Below, in pieces: positions 34,536 through 49,300 of a stretch of 64,000 nt of DNA. Each line of letters begins with the position of its first letter. The stretch's first letter is position 1. The translations under genes and the position numbers were made by a program. The notes below the pieces were generated by a model. That model did not search any database. It was not told where the DNA came from and saw only the letters and a program-made list of their open reading frames with translations. Source of the stretch: Gymnorhina tibicen (Eukaryota; Chordata; Aves; Passeriformes; Artamidae); assembly GCA_013399875.1 (NCBI GenBank), contig VXAZ01005577.1:124001-188000 (forward strand), written 5' to 3'.

Positions 34536-37500
34536 TATATGTGTTTGGACTTCTGTAATGCAAGGACACACTGTTGAATCATGTTTAGCTTTTCCACCAG
34601 GAATTTCAAGTCCTTTTTTTTGCAAAGCAAGCATACAGCTACTCTTGAAATAAGTGGGAACAGGGAAAAGTATAGACACAAAACCTAAAGTTTTGTAAAA
34701 GATTTAGCTTAAGTAAGAAAGATAATAAGAAAATATATGTGTGAATAATTATAAAGCATGAGTCAGGGTCAGCATATAATTATTTGGAATTGTATTTACT
34801 AATGATTTATTAAATTATGGAATAAATTGTATGAAGTGTTCTGTGTTTTTGAGAGAATTACTTTTACTGTAGAATACTTTCCATATTATCATTTTTCCAG
34901 CTAAAAAAATCTTTTCTCAAAAATTTAAAATTCCATCAAGAACATTAAATGATAGCCTTTTGACTGCTATTCCGGAAGAGTTATGTCCATTTTGCTTCCT
35001 ACAGCAGAAAGCGACATTTAAAGATCCTTTCCATCAAATAAATGACAGACAAAAAGAAATTCCACTGATAGTTTTTTGAATTTTTTTCCAATTTTTGTCT
35101 AAGTTTCAGATAAATATTTTTCAAAAATACTTTGGTTTGTTGCTGTTTTACTTCATTTTGTATCATGAGAATAAATTTATTTTTCTAGCCATTTCATGTG
35201 TCATATAACCTTAAGATCTGTCACTGCTTTATTGAGCTGGACAAAAGTCTTTCAGTTCTCTCCTAACACTAAGACACCTTTTGAATGCACTTATGCTATA
35301 TCAGTATATCTCTTCTATTCTCAGTCTTCTATGATATCAACAGTGAATCTGTCCTGCAGAATGCAGTTTTTAATGGCAGCACTAAATGCTTCAAGTATGT
35401 TCTTCTTACTTTCTGTTTCTAGGATTACATCATGCAGGATGGATTCCTAAACAGTTAGAACAAAGATATGTCTAGTGCTCAGAAACTCTTAATAAGTCAG
35501 TGAAAGTGCAATGTGAAAGATATAAAGCATCAGCAGATTTTTTAAAACCTGAAGCTCTTGCTACCATTTTTTATTATTACTATGGCTCCTTCCTGTAATA
35601 AATTAGAGGTAAAAGTTTCAGAAATATACTGTAATATAAAATAAATATCAGTCAAATAACCCACGTAAAACAAGGTCCAAGTATGAGCCTCTAGAGCTGT
35701 AATAAAAGTGCTTTCATGGAGTTTCCATAAATGATTTCAGTGAAGACAAAGGGAAAGGGACTGCTGAATGGTTTTATAGATAGCTAGATTTTCTTTTTTA
35801 ATGCAACATAAATTTTATTTTACATGTCACTCCTCTCCAACTTTTATTGTTTTAATACCATAAAGGGTGAGATTACCAGTGGGATTTTTATGCTCAATTC
35901 TCATTAATTTTAATAGGAACTGGTCATCAAAATCCCTTATGCAACCCTGAAAACACCAGCCAACATTTCCTGCTGTATGCGAGAGCAAACTGCAAAACCA
36001 ACAAAGCCGAGGAAAGCTCTCCCGACTGAGCTGAGCATGTTTGCTGAATTCCCACAGCACTGAACAGAGAATAGAGAGAAGTCTGAATCCCTTTTCAGGG
36101 CCCTGAATCATGAAGAATGCAAACAGAACTGCTCTGTAACAAACAGAGATAACACAAAATATGATCAGAGCTAGAACATCTTCCCCACTACTGTTCAAGC
36201 ATCTTGTATTTGACAAATGCAGAATGCTTGGGAGCAAAGGATGAAAGTCTTTGAGCTCTAAAGTAAAAAATTATTACCCAGCTTTACTAAATCACCCTAA
36301 ATTTCAATTTACCTCAGCGAAATCACAGATTTAGCAGTCAAGATTTTAATGGATACTCAACAGACTGAAACTACAGTGAAACCTCACTGAAGCCTATGAT
36401 CTTTTGGTAACCATTAAAATTAATAAGAAGCCTTCCATAATTTCAGGGTATGCTAGATCAGGTCACTGGTTTTAGATTTGTTTTTACTAGACACACCAAC
36501 TATATTAATAAAGAATTTTCTCTCTGTATCGATACCAATTATATTTCTATAGCACTATGAAGTCAAACTTTTCATGCATGTATTATATCCCCTAATCTCT
36601 AGTTACCAGAACTCAAAGTTCCTGTGACGCAAAAAATTAGAGTGAAATACGTGCGCTTTTTTCAGTAAATAAAAATTATGAGTAATTTGTCTAGAGCTGA
36701 GATTAATTTATTTTGTTTAACATCAATCGTCTTCTCAAAATGTCCACACATACTTTTCATGTTATTGGATTATTATTTCATTACAGCTCTTTTTCAAAGT
36801 AAGAAAACATTTTCCCGAGATATGAACAACTGTTTTGAGAGTCAAAGGTATTATAGACATAATGGAAATTTGAATTATTATAATAGTGTTCATTGTTCAT
36901 CTCCTTCAGTAATTCTGTGGGAATGTATGACAAAGCTAACCTCTCTCTGTGTTCTTACTTAGTGAAAATTAAAATGTCAAAGAGTAAATTTTTCCTAGTT
37001 TTAGACAGTCAAGTATTATTTAATGGATTAAAATTCTTGTATTATTGGGTACATATATTTTTGTCCAAACAGCTCCTAAATAGTTTTAACAACACCACAT
37101 ATCAAATTGAATTAAAAGAAATCCAATCCTAAATACATTAACATTTTCAGTCAATCAATGTGTTCAAGTAAGTATGCATTTAAACTATGTCGTGTTGGGG
37201 AAGTTAGTCTTTCCCATTAGCAAAGGAAAAAAAATAATTTTTTAAAAGTATTTCTATGGTTTACCATGGAATACAGAGCTAACAGTATTATCAAGGACAT
37301 AAATCTTTAATAGAAACATCATGCAGATGTCTTTCCAGAAATTTTTTAAATTAGAACGTAGTCTTTGATATCTTGATGCCAGTCTTTGTCTTGCTAATGT
37401 TATGTTTATTTTCTTTTATTTTGAGAAGGGGTGAGAAGAGAAAGAGGGGAAGTGTAGCTTTGCTGTGCAAGTGAAATGCAAAGGAAGCGCCACTTTTCTA

Positions 37501-40500
37501 AAGGAGAAAATTGTTTTCAAACAACTGTTTTCAATTTGTGCAGTAATATCATATGATAATATATTCAGTTTTCCACTTTTAGTCAAGCATCTTCATTCTT
37601 CAATTGTCTGCAAATATCCTTGTGATTTTTTCTGGCTGTATCCAAAATCTGCTCTTCTTGAAGGAAATTTGGAAGGCCAGAATGAATTTTGTGCTGTAAA
37701 AAATTCTTTCCTACCCTGGCAAAAACCCAATAAACTTGGTACCCTCTACTTGATATCAGCAACTGCCTCCATCACTACTTCAAGTTCTTATTTCTGCTTT
37801 AATCTGCTCTTTTTTAGTCAGATAAACCAAAACAATGAAATTTTATCGGAATGATCTTAAATGCAACATTTGAAGAACTAGAGAATATGACTTTGAGGCT
37901 AAGCACACAAGTCAAGAAACACATCCCCAGAAAAAGAGGAAAAGGGATCTATCCAAATTTGGGATTTCAATGCGTTATCAGAAAATGTTTTTGCCCCTGT
38001 GGTTATTCCTTAATTAAGTCTTACACTAAAGACAAAAATGGCTTTTGCAGTCATAATTACACCCATGCTTGTCTAAAGGAATTAAACTGATATTCAAATA
38101 CCTAATTCATGGAGATAGAACAGTTGTAGAGGATTATTCCATTGGAGTGGTTCACACCCTTGCTAGCATGAATTGGAGAAAAACCTAGGCTTTCCACCAG
38201 GTATTCCATAGCTCAGTGAGAAATGAGCAAACACTTGCTGAAGATTTTCCTAGATCTATGTGTGTTTACCCTCTACTAGAGTACCCTAGACTGCTCCATG
38301 AACTGTGACAGTTTTCTGAGGGGTACAGTCTAGTTTTGTGAACTTCTTAATTGACACTATCCTAGGTGTGCCATCTTTCCCTCCACTTAACTCACTAAAG
38401 ACTCTCCTCAATACTGCAGCCCCATTGTTGAAGTTGCATAATTTAATCTTGTTTAGGAAAGTCTTAGGTTCTGGGGGTTAAATTACTTCTCAACTTTGAT
38501 GTATTTTCTTAGTTTTGTCTTTTTCTAAAGTAATTTTCTCAATATATAGCACTGGCTACAGTGTTTATGATAGGGAAGCATGGGAGATGGTCCAGATTGC
38601 CAGTTTTGTGTATTTACAGATCTCTGTGCCTCACCAGCAGATGTGCGTGAAGCTTGTAGTCCCCCAAACTGTTCAGCCCAATTGAGATTGTCATGCAGTT
38701 AAGAAGCATTAAGCTTTGATTTATAAACACAATAATAGTCTGCTTTGAGATAACAAAAACAAATTAAGCAAAGTAGAAGGAGATTGGGGGTTATTTACTT
38801 GTCTTTTCTGTCAAAAAAGCAGAGCTGTGGAAATGCAGTGCATCTGACAATGTGTAGTATTATTTTTGTTGACAATATACAGAATATTTTCAGTCTGAAA
38901 AGGAATATGTTTAAAATGTCTTGGAGACAGAGGAATTACAGATGAGTGTTACTCATCTCCACTTCTTATGAGGAAGACTTGAACTACTGCTGTCTTTTTC
39001 TGAACTCAAGCAGATTTTGTTCTTGATTTCTGTCATCTTTACAAAATTGCGACAACAGAGAATAGTATAGCTAGAAGGGATATCTACTGGTTATCTGTCC
39101 GTTTTACAGCTATTTAAAGAAAAAGAAGCTTTTTCTTGCCTATTGCCCCAACTTGTCCAAAGCACACATTCAAGACAGTTAAATATGGAACTTTTTGAAG
39201 TCATTTGGATTAAATCCTGAGTTTCTGACCCAGAATATAGTAAATCAAATGATGCAGGATTATGTGTAACCATGTGAAAATTTTGAACTCCAGGATGGAG
39301 TGGAACTTTACTGATTCAAATGTTTCTGAAGATTATGATTCTTCAGGTAAGTCTAGGTCCCTGTTTGTATGATGCAACGGTTGCTAGTCTTAAAATATTT
39401 CTCCTAGATTATTGAATTGCTCCTGTTACTGAATTTTGGTAGGAAAGAAAATTAAGGAAATAGTAGCTTTTTAAGCCTGTGTAGAATAGAAAGTCTTCTA
39501 AAAGGAACACCTGGTTAGTATTTGTCAGATATTTGGACTAGTGAGCTCTGAGTAGGAGTTCCTGCCTCATAAGAAAAGCTTCCAGCCTGCACACGTATTT
39601 TGCTGACATTTCAGAATTTATAAGAGGAAACCACAAAACCAATCACTGAAAAATCTAAGTGGAATCCAGTTGCTAATTGTTTGTGCATGCCATTAACTGA
39701 ACCTTCTCATTAGGCATATTACTGTACTGCATGTACCACAAAGTTTTTTTAAAAAGGAACAACCCTACCAATACTTTGAACATATTTCATGGGAGACATC
39801 TTTTGGTTCCACATATATACTAATTTTTAAATTGTATAATAAAGAGACTTGTTTAAATTTTGTTCAAATAAGCTGCTGGCTTTTCTAAAATTTGATTACT
39901 TCATTGAGATCAACATTTCAATTTGTGACATCGATAATCAACTCAGAAATATGTGTCTTTGTAGCTAATGTGAAAACATGTCCTGGTTTTAATGATTATG
40001 AATGCATCTGTCTCCCACTGGACTTCATAAGAATCTGCAGAGGCTGAGTATTTATGAAAAAGAAAGATTTGGTTGAAAGAACTCAGGCTTTTGTAGCTAT
40101 GTGTGAAAATGTTAGAATAAATAGCTATTTGTTAATGTGACTAAAATATTAGCAACTATTATTGGCCATCTATTTCAAAATATCTTTATCAACTTTCCTA
40201 TTATTATTTTATGCTTTGTTGTTTAGAGAATGAGTTAGTGGGACTCATTTATTTTAAGGAAAAATTCTAACCACATAGTGCTTTAACACTTCCCACAGGA
40301 TTTATATGCCAACTGTTACACCTATTTGTCCCTCACAGTATTCCCACAGTGAAATTTCTAATTTTTTTTTTCTATTGCAAGGAATTAATTTTTTCTCTGA
40401 ATGTGTCACATGGGAAAAAGGTTCATGTCAGTGTGTATTTCCTTTGCTCTTTGGAAGGAGTGTCAAAATTGTGTATAATATAGTGCAAGCAGGAAACATA

Positions 40501-43500
40501 AAAGAGCAATTAACCGAGTCCTTTCACATTTTTCAGTTCACAGGTCAGATACAAATAATCTTAAAGTTTTGGGAAGATTCACTGGACTTTGAATGAGGTT
40601 CTGAGTCTTGGGTAAGTGACAGCCTGAAATACAGATGCACAACAGAATGATTGCGTGGATTTCACCAGTGGAAGGAAAGCAAAAGTTAATGAGGAGGAAC
40701 CTGTCATGAAAAGAGCTACCGTGGGTGACAGCAGCACCAAAAAAGTTGACACAGGGCCATAACACAGTCAGGGGTTCCTGATTTCCATCATGCTGAAGCT
40801 AGGCAGAAAAAGAAAGCAGCTGGAATTTTATGTGTTGTATTTCTTACAGAGACTTAACGGGTCATTAGGGGATAATAGTACCTTTAAAAGACCTGACCAG
40901 TAGGAGAGAGAAGAGGCTTGGTTGTTGAAATTTCTGTAATTACTCACTCCTGTTGTGTTCCTTGAGGAAAGCAGTGGAAGGAGTTTTGAGGTAGCTGACC
41001 TCTCCTTGGAGGATGGTTTGTGTTCCACAGGGAAGCACACAAAGATTTATCTCAGAAGTAGTGAAAATGAATATATAAGGATTAAAGCAAATCTCTGTAG
41101 TATATGGAAAATTGAATACTTCGTACATTTACTTTACACGGCCCATTACCATTCTTAAACTTTATTGTATGTTTTGCCATAAAGTTTATTTTTTATTGAT
41201 ATGTGCAGCAAAGTAAAATTGTAAAATTACAGGAACAGCATTAGAAATTATTTCTTTGGAATCACCTACCCATAGTTTTCTTGTAGGTTAAGGGGATATT
41301 TCACTTCAAGCAGTGCAGTCTGGTTCAATTATTGCACTCAGGAGCCATTTCAGATCAGTATTAGTAAGAACTACTAAGAAAAATCAGCTCCTTAATTTTC
41401 TACTCTATTGCCACGTAGGAATTAATGTTGTAATTTTCTACTCATACTATTCTATACAGATATCATTTTACATTGTTTTCTGATTTAATTCTCTGTCTTA
41501 CAGCTTGATGAGACTTTTGCTTTAAAAAGGTCTTCAGCACATTCTTCTCTTTCTTTAGATTGCAGCCATCAGGGCATGCATTTTTGTTAGGTTGTGGTTG
41601 TCTTCTGTGCATCACCTGCTCTTTCTCACGCAAATCACTGGTCTTAAGTATAGATTCCACAGATATATGGCCATCAGTAGGACTGATCATATGCAGAACA
41701 TGCCTTTACTTTACCTGAGTTAGCTCTAATGTGGCTGCATTTTTACCTCACCTTGGGTGATCTATCAAGAGAGTGTAGTCTAACAGCTTTTCAGCTGTTA
41801 ATGTAATTATTTCATGTAGCTGGCCAGTAACCATGCAGCTTGGGTTCGGCTTAAAACCTAGGGCTAGTGTTCAGGAGTTCATCTGAGAATAAGTAAATGA
41901 AATTTAAAAAAGCAGCAAGACCATGATGAAAAAGGCAATAAAAAATGACTAACACCTCATCTTTGTCTTCTTGGTTTGTGATTTTGATATGGAGAATGGC
42001 CATGATATTTGAAGGTCTAAGATTAAATGGACTGGTGTGTTACAGATCACACTTTCAAAAGAATTATCACACTAAATTACAATTCCAATGAGTTCTCCAT
42101 ACAGCATTGTGTAATGTAAGAGAAGTGCTCATTGGTCCAAATTTTGTTTCAGGTGGCTAGAAATGAAAAAAAAAAGGCTTATTGAAACCCCATTTTTTCC
42201 TCAAAGTAAAAATTATAAAACTTTAGAAAAATTAAAATGTTGATATGGGGCCTTTTTTTTATTCTCATAATATTTCATTTTTTAGTAAATATGACCAGAT
42301 TTTCTTCTGGAACTTCATCTCAAATTTTATTTTATCTCTCCTCTATCTCCTCTTCCCATCTTTTTTCACACTAGATACAAGAGAAATTTGGAAACTTTTG
42401 AATGTACTGGAGAAGACTGGTAGGCTGATTGTGACAAGAAAACAAAACAATCTACAACACTTTCTCAGAAATTTATTCAGTAAGTGGGATTGCATATTTA
42501 AGCCTCTGTCCTCAGAGAAGGTTGGACTTTGGCTTTAAAGAATTTTTAGTATATGGGTTAGGCACTCAAGCATTCTAGACAATGTAAAGGAACTCATCTA
42601 CATGCAAGCTGTAGAGAAATTCACTATTTTTACTCCATATCTAAATGTCAGTTCTAGTTGTGTGGCTCATGGATGACTGTCAGAAAATGAATTCTAGGCA
42701 TATCTGATATTTGTGGGAGCTTTGCCATTGACTGCAACACAACCACAACGTTGCTCACAGCTGTTACTATAGTGATTGGAACTTATTTTTGCCTGACATT
42801 GTCAGAGAGTCCTTGGAATGCTTGTTCCAGTTGATTTCCTGTACACAATTTGTGATGTTGCCGTAGTAATTAATAATGACAATATTGCCAATCAACACTG
42901 CACCTATAGTGGAAGTTCTCTTGGCTCTTCTGTGTGTTGTATGACTTAAATCCAATAAAAACACAGTGAATTACCTTGACAGCGACAATCAGCACTAAGA
43001 CAATGGCCTTTGTCTTTTCAGAATATTAGATCTACAAAGGTTTCTCTATCAGAATATTTGTAAGGCTAGTTCTACATAAGGACTAATTTTGAAATGTTTT
43101 TGGAAGCTTTTCCTCTGCTTTTAAAAAGAGAGTCTTTGAAACAGACAAATCATTACTTTAAGACCTGGATCGCTTAAGAAGATAATGAGACAATTAAAAT
43201 TGAATGCTCTACCCAAAACAGCTCATATTCCCTAATTACTAAGATATCTAGTTTATTCATTCTACAGATGAAAACAATTTATAATCAGTGAGTTAAAAAA
43301 GGGCATCAGAATATTGTGAGATGAGATTCCAATGATATTGGCATTTTCAGACTATGCTCTGGTTTACTTGTAGGATATGAGAGATACTTGCACAGATCTG
43401 GGAAAATTTGTGCAGATTTCCAACAAGAGCTGGCACATCCTCTAAGAATGTAGTGAACATTGAATGAAACTTTGACATCTTATTTGAAAATACCATGTTG

Positions 43501-45359
43501 CACTGTGACCAGATTGTACTATGGTTCCTGTATAGAGGGACAGTGTTAAGGTTAACTTTTGTAATTTTAATCTGATATTTACTCTGTTAGAAACATTGAC
43601 CAATAACCAGCTCTCATGCCTTATTGTTGTATTTTTTCATACTATTAATTTCCATTGGGAGGAATGTCAGAACTGCTCCATATGTATGTAACTATGTTGC
43701 CCTCTTGTGACCAGCTCTCTAAAATGAGAAGTCATAGACCACTTCAAGAACAGAACTTGATTTAAAGCGATATTAAAATTGATTACCAATAGACTTGGAT
43801 ATTTTGTGTTTCTTTTAAACTAAACAGATAAAAAATTTTATATTTTCTAAACGTAGTGTTAAGTATCTCTCACATGTATGCTGATTCTATTCCTTTCTAA
43901 TCCTTGTGTCAATTTTTGTGGTTTTCTCTTGACATCCCACTGTTCTTAGGTGCCATACTAGTATAAAAACAATATTCACAACCATGTAGGAGCATTTTAT
44001 GTGTTTACTATGATATCAGGAGATAAATGTTCTATTATTAATTACATATGTATATAATCCATCAAGGATCAAGTAATTCTTGTTTTGGTTCTTTATCTCC
44101 AATGGTTCAGATACTGGTTTTTACAGTGGGCAAAACCATAGTGAAAGTAATCTGTCACTTATTTTGGATGTAAATCTGATTAGGCTGTCTTTGGGGCTTT
44201 GTAGTTTGTTTTGGTTTGGTTGGGCTTTGCTTTTAATCTTTTTTCTTGTGTGCCAGTCTTCTTCAAATTGATTCAATTTCTTTTGATGCATGTATTGCTC
44301 CCTGGGGTTAGTCAATAACTCTTGCAAATTTCACTTAAAACAAAATTTTAAAATTATAACTTTGCTGCCAGGTGTAGTTAAATGGCAGACTAGTTATGAT
44401 AGGTGGATCAGATTACAAAGTGAGAAACAGAATAATTAATTTAGAAACTAGGAATAGTGCACACTTGATAATAAACATCCTCTGAGATTAGTTATCACTT
44501 TAGAAATCCCAGGAGGTTTTGCGTTTTAAGCAGAAGTCATAAACAATGTCAAGTTATTTTCTGACTTCATGTAGCATTTTCCAACACTTCAAGTGTAAAT
44601 AGGTCTCATTTAGTTGTTTTGTTGACTTTTATTATTGATTCAGAATTTACCTGAGGTGATTGACTCTGCTTACTGTGTGTTATGATATAGAGTGTTGCTA
44701 ACTTATTTACTTTCAAATCTCTCGACCATATCTAACGTGACCAGTAAAAAGATATTGAATCTAAGACAGCTGACATGGGAGCACGGGGGGTACATACAAG
44801 TGCATGCACACACCTATATAAGGCTTTTGATGGTATTTGCTTCTCAAAAAATGACATTTTTGTTTAATATAGAAGATACTGGATATTGAATGTATCTTCA
44901 TCTTACAGAAAAATGTTTAGGGGATGAAGCCACTGGCCTGGAAGGCTGAAACATTCTAGCAAGCTACTCTTTCCTTAAATAAAGAAGACTCTAAGGGAAA
45001 TCTGAGCAAATTAAGACCTGAGAGTTAATTTACCTAAAACAGGGATTAGTTCCCATTAGGTTAGAATTGGTGAAGCCACCCCAGGTTACATTTTAATTAG
45101 AATTTTTGTTGCAGCATTTCTGCAGAGGATGCTTGATTAAACAACCTACTTTAGCAAAGTAAAAAATTCCTCTTCATTGTATTCTGAATCTACTCCTTAA
45201 ATCACAAAGATGTACATAGACCAGGGAGCTTGTTTATCACCCTCTTAATAGCTGAGGGAAAGATATTAAACAAGCATTCTTTTCTCTATATATAAATCTA
45301 GATATGGTAATTTTTAAAGGAAAAAACCCACAGTTTAGAAGGCCAGAACCCAAGTACCA
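34536..45359. other. Long unique AT-rich region without recognised gene
   Basis: Almost 11 kb shows no repeat or coding gene I can identify. Frames of 129 codons (37465-37854, plus) followed by 79 codons (37851-38090, plus, another frame), and 136 codons (35827-36237, minus), are about as long as chance allows in this much AT-rich DNA. None has a recognisable motif. 35870-36240 has a balanced, repeat-free texture that might reflect conserved non-coding DNA. Confidence 0.5.
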
Positions 45360-45369
45360 GAAGCTGTTT

Positions 45370-45740
45370 AGTGCTGCTTTTCCAGTCCAGGATAAAGGTA
45401 TTACTCAATTGCATCAGGGACTCTGGTGAAGTGCGGGTGTGACACCATTTATCTGCAGTTGTGCCCAGCAGCACCAGGCTTTTGTGGGTAGAGTGTCCCT
45501 GTGCTGGAAGCAGAACTGCCCTTTGTGTGTGAGGATCTCAGAGCCAACATGGCAGAGCGCATCCCCTGGGTTAAGGAGGACTTCTCAAGCACACTGTGCA
45601 TGCTAAAACTGTGCACCCAGCACTTCCCTTGCTCCGTGAGGAAGAGTGCAGCATCTCCAAGGGTTTTGTTTATTCTGTGAGTTTGGCTGTTTATTGGTAC
45701 ATATGCAGGACGCTGAAAGGAACAGTCTTGCAAAACCAAA
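45370..45740. other. Unassigned GC-richer patch
   Basis: This patch stands out from AT-rich flanks and keeps a 96-codon frame open on the minus strand (45449-45739). On that strand it contains two nearby AATAAA words (about 45676-45695), which could belong to a retroviral R region or a 3' untranslated end. I do not recognise the translation or the element. Confidence 0.4.
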
Positions 45741-46274
45741 GCCCTTGGCCTACCTTATTATGAATTACCACCATATATATTATATACCTATGGAAATGGT
45801 GGCTTTTGAAAACAGGTGTGTATTGATTTAAATACCCTGTTAAAGTGTTCCAAATGACCAGAATATCTGGAGCCAGCAGTTCAGGTGGATATTCCTAGCT
45901 CATTTCTGTGCTATCCTGTCTAATGTGGAATTCTGAACAGCCAGGTTATTTGAGAAGAAATCTGGAAATCCAGTAATGCTGAAAGACAGTCATATTTGAG
46001 ATGTAGGGCACAAATTGAATTGCAGAAAGAATCCTCTGCAACAGTGTACCCATAGATTCAGTTACACAACAAAATTGTCTGAATTTACAGAGTAATAGAC
46101 AAGATATTATTTTAAATCTGTCCACAGGAACTGTTGGATAGAAGTGTATATCAGCATCTTTTGCTGACATTATGCTAACAAATATGTATTTTTCCTTGGA
46201 ATTCTTAAACTGAGATATTGACATAATTTTTATTGTTAATTTCAATAACTGTCCTTTCCAAATTGTTTGGTACA

Positions 46275-46303
46275 TTGTTTTGTTTTGTTTTGTTTTGTTT
46301 TTT
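46275..46303. repeat. (GTTTT)n simple repeat
   Basis: About five GTTTT units end in a T run. Confidence 0.95.
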
Positions 46304-49300
46304 CTGCAGAGAAGCATCTTAATCTCACACAGTGGTTAATGAAATAATACCATATTCATGTGCTTCAGATTCTCCCAGGGTTTGACAGGGACCTTTAATT
46401 GTTCATGATACCTGTGGCTTAGAAAAACACAGTCTAGATATAAATGCAAATTTTTATAGCTCAAAGAGATGCTCCTATAAACAACTTTATTTTATCTCAG
46501 GAGTGATACAAAAAATTTCCATAGTTATTCATAGTTTAAGTGTTTAAACTGAGTCATGCTGAGACAATACAAGCCATTGATATTATTTATATTTAATATG
46601 GCTATTCATGCTGCCTCTTAATTGGCTCTTATGTGGGTTAGAGATAGTTTACAATAATTAAGCTTAAGTAGGGGTTCACATAGGACTTCATCATCTCTAA
46701 ACATCTCTTTCAGCTCTCACATATGGAGAGTGAAGTCATGACTGAGATCTTGAAAAATAAATAATTTTTAAAGATACATAAGGAATGATCCGATTAGAAA
46801 AATATATCCATTAGAAAATGAGAGGTTGCTTTCTATTACTTAACATCCTGTACTATTTTTGTAGAAGTTTTTGTTAATGAAACAGTCACTTTAGTACCAA
46901 TGATAAATAAAACTTGCAGGTAGATAATCCAGCCTGATTTCAAAATATGCTGTTCTTATAAGAAGAACAAAACATAAGAAATGTCATTTTTCACTTCCAA
47001 AATGTAAATACTGTGTTTGAATTCTTGCCACTAAAATGCAGGCACACTTCCATAATTTGATTAATATTTTCAAGAGTGTTAACCCATTCAGAAATTACAG
47101 ATTAAAAAGAGTGTACTAACCCTTATGTAACTAAGTCAATTTGGATCAAGTTTCTTTTGTTGATCAAAGCTTTTGTTCACTTCTAAAGAGATAATTTTGT
47201 GTTTAGGTTTAGGGAAACAAAATAATTTTAGAAACATCATAATAGTGCTCTTAAAAAGATGGTAAGCCAGGACACAGTTGTTTTTTAAGATATGCCTATA
47301 CTTTACATTAGCTACATTATGAAGATTTTATTCAGTTTTAACTTGTTGACTTAACTTCACAGAAGTGAAGGGTTTCAAGCAGGAAAATAAGATACAACAA
47401 TGAGAAGGATCATGTAACAGAGAAATTAAAGCAAATTGAACATTTTGGAGGATAGCAGAATGAGGATGTTAAAAAACCTTGGTTGCATATGAAGGAAAAT
47501 ATTTAGGAAAAGCACATTAGAAAAATGGAATATATGACATAAATGGGTATGCCGGATTTTTATTTTTATTGTTCTGGGTCATATAGGAAAGAGACTACAA
47601 CTGTATAAAAGCTGATATTGGGACAAAAAGTGATTCAGAAGATGGCTTTTAAAGTCATTGATGACCTAGATTTCAGTTTATTGTATACAAGATCTAAAGC
47701 TCAGGTCTGAATTTACTGTGTTTCTCTCAAAAAATGTACATTAGATTCACATACAAGGAACATTTTCCTGTGGGCATTTGCTAGTTTTTGCTAAAGATGT
47801 GTATTACAGACTGTGCACAGTGTAATGTGGGATGAGTTCACATTCTCCAACCCTTCAGAAAACCTTCTATGTTCTCTCATTGAATCTGTAATGTCCTCTG
47901 TAGCAGTCTAAAATTTGTATTTGAACCCTGTTATATGTAATTGCATCCACTGTGTGTGATAATCTAAATTAACTTCTGCTTTAGTCCTTCAAATTTTATT
48001 TGGAAGTTTGTAACAGCAAAAGGCTTTTGATTTAGAGGACATTTTCTATGACAGTTCAAAGTACATGGCAAAATTCTGTCGGGATAGGATAATTGCATAT
48101 ATTCTTACAGATGGTTAATTTGTTCCACAGTTAAATATTTGGAACAGAACAATGTGAATTGTGCTATATCCTATTTGACTTGGAGAAGTTGAGCTATGGC
48201 ACTTTTCTGATAGGCAGTGCAGATGTTTAACTTCTATAAAACATGCCAGGCAATAGAGCTTGAAATATGTGCAAGACCTTGAAAATAAACTAATAATAGT
48301 TCCTCATGTCCAGAGTGTAATTCTTGTCTGCCTGCTACAGCTGGAGAGTGAGAAGCAGAGATAGTTGGGTGTCCCTTTTCCACACTGCAAAGTCACGTGT
48401 TCCTGGGAACTAACTTACACTTCAGCTGCAATGTAACACTAGTCTTTTAAACACTTTGTGACTGACTCCAGATTGCTCAAGGAATTTTGCTCTGGAGTCT
48501 CTGCCTAGACACATAAAAAGGAAAATGTTGAATGGTTGATCTGAGCTTTATACTGTATGAGAGATTTCTCTCACAGCATCTGACCTAAAATAGGTACGCA
48601 GAGCCTTTCATCAAATTACCTGTCAGAGGAGCTTAATGCTTGTTATTATAATTATCTTATTGGTGGCAATGGTAATGGAAAAAGGAAGCCAAGGAAACTT
48701 CTCTGACAAGATTCAGAAGCAGAAAATGAAGTAGAATTTAAGACACTTCTGTTCCGTATTTAATTCTAGACTCTGCAAAAATATAATGCAGTTAGGCTTT
48801 GAGAACACTGTTGTAACTACACGCTAGAGACTAAATTCTTTTGTCCTTGTTCAAGCAAATCCTGCCCCCAGACTGAACTGGGAATTTAGATTGAGTGGAG
48901 ACTGCAGAATTGAGCCCTAAAGGAATATGGCTTACTGCAATAAAAGACACAAGAGAGTTGGAATAAAAATACTGCTAGCAACATGTAGCAACGGAACAAC
49001 ATTACTTAGGGAAACATTCAAATGGGATGAATTAATTAGAAACAAGACTTTGATCTAATGCTTATGACAGTGTTTATGTTCGATGTAACCTATTATTTGT
49101 ATTACCTCCACTCTGTCATATATTTTTTCTATTTGCTAAGTAGTGTTTGCCTATCTCTTACTGCTCATGAAAGAAAATGTTTTGCACTGTCAACATATTT
49201 GTTTGTTGTTAATAAAAGATTATAACTAAAAATATAATGAAGTGTCAAACAGAACTAACCCTCCAGAGAAGCTAAGTAGATGGAAATAGTGCTGTGAAAA

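Noticed and set aside
35827..36237. 136-codon minus-strand frame as a gene
   Set aside because: It has no recognisable motif, and one frame of about this length is expected by chance in six frames of 64 kb at this composition (rough estimate).
37465..38090. 129-codon frame followed by an overlapping 79-codon frame, as a two-cistron or frameshifted gene
   Set aside because: The AT-driven composition, absence of motifs and length within chance expectation do not support coding.
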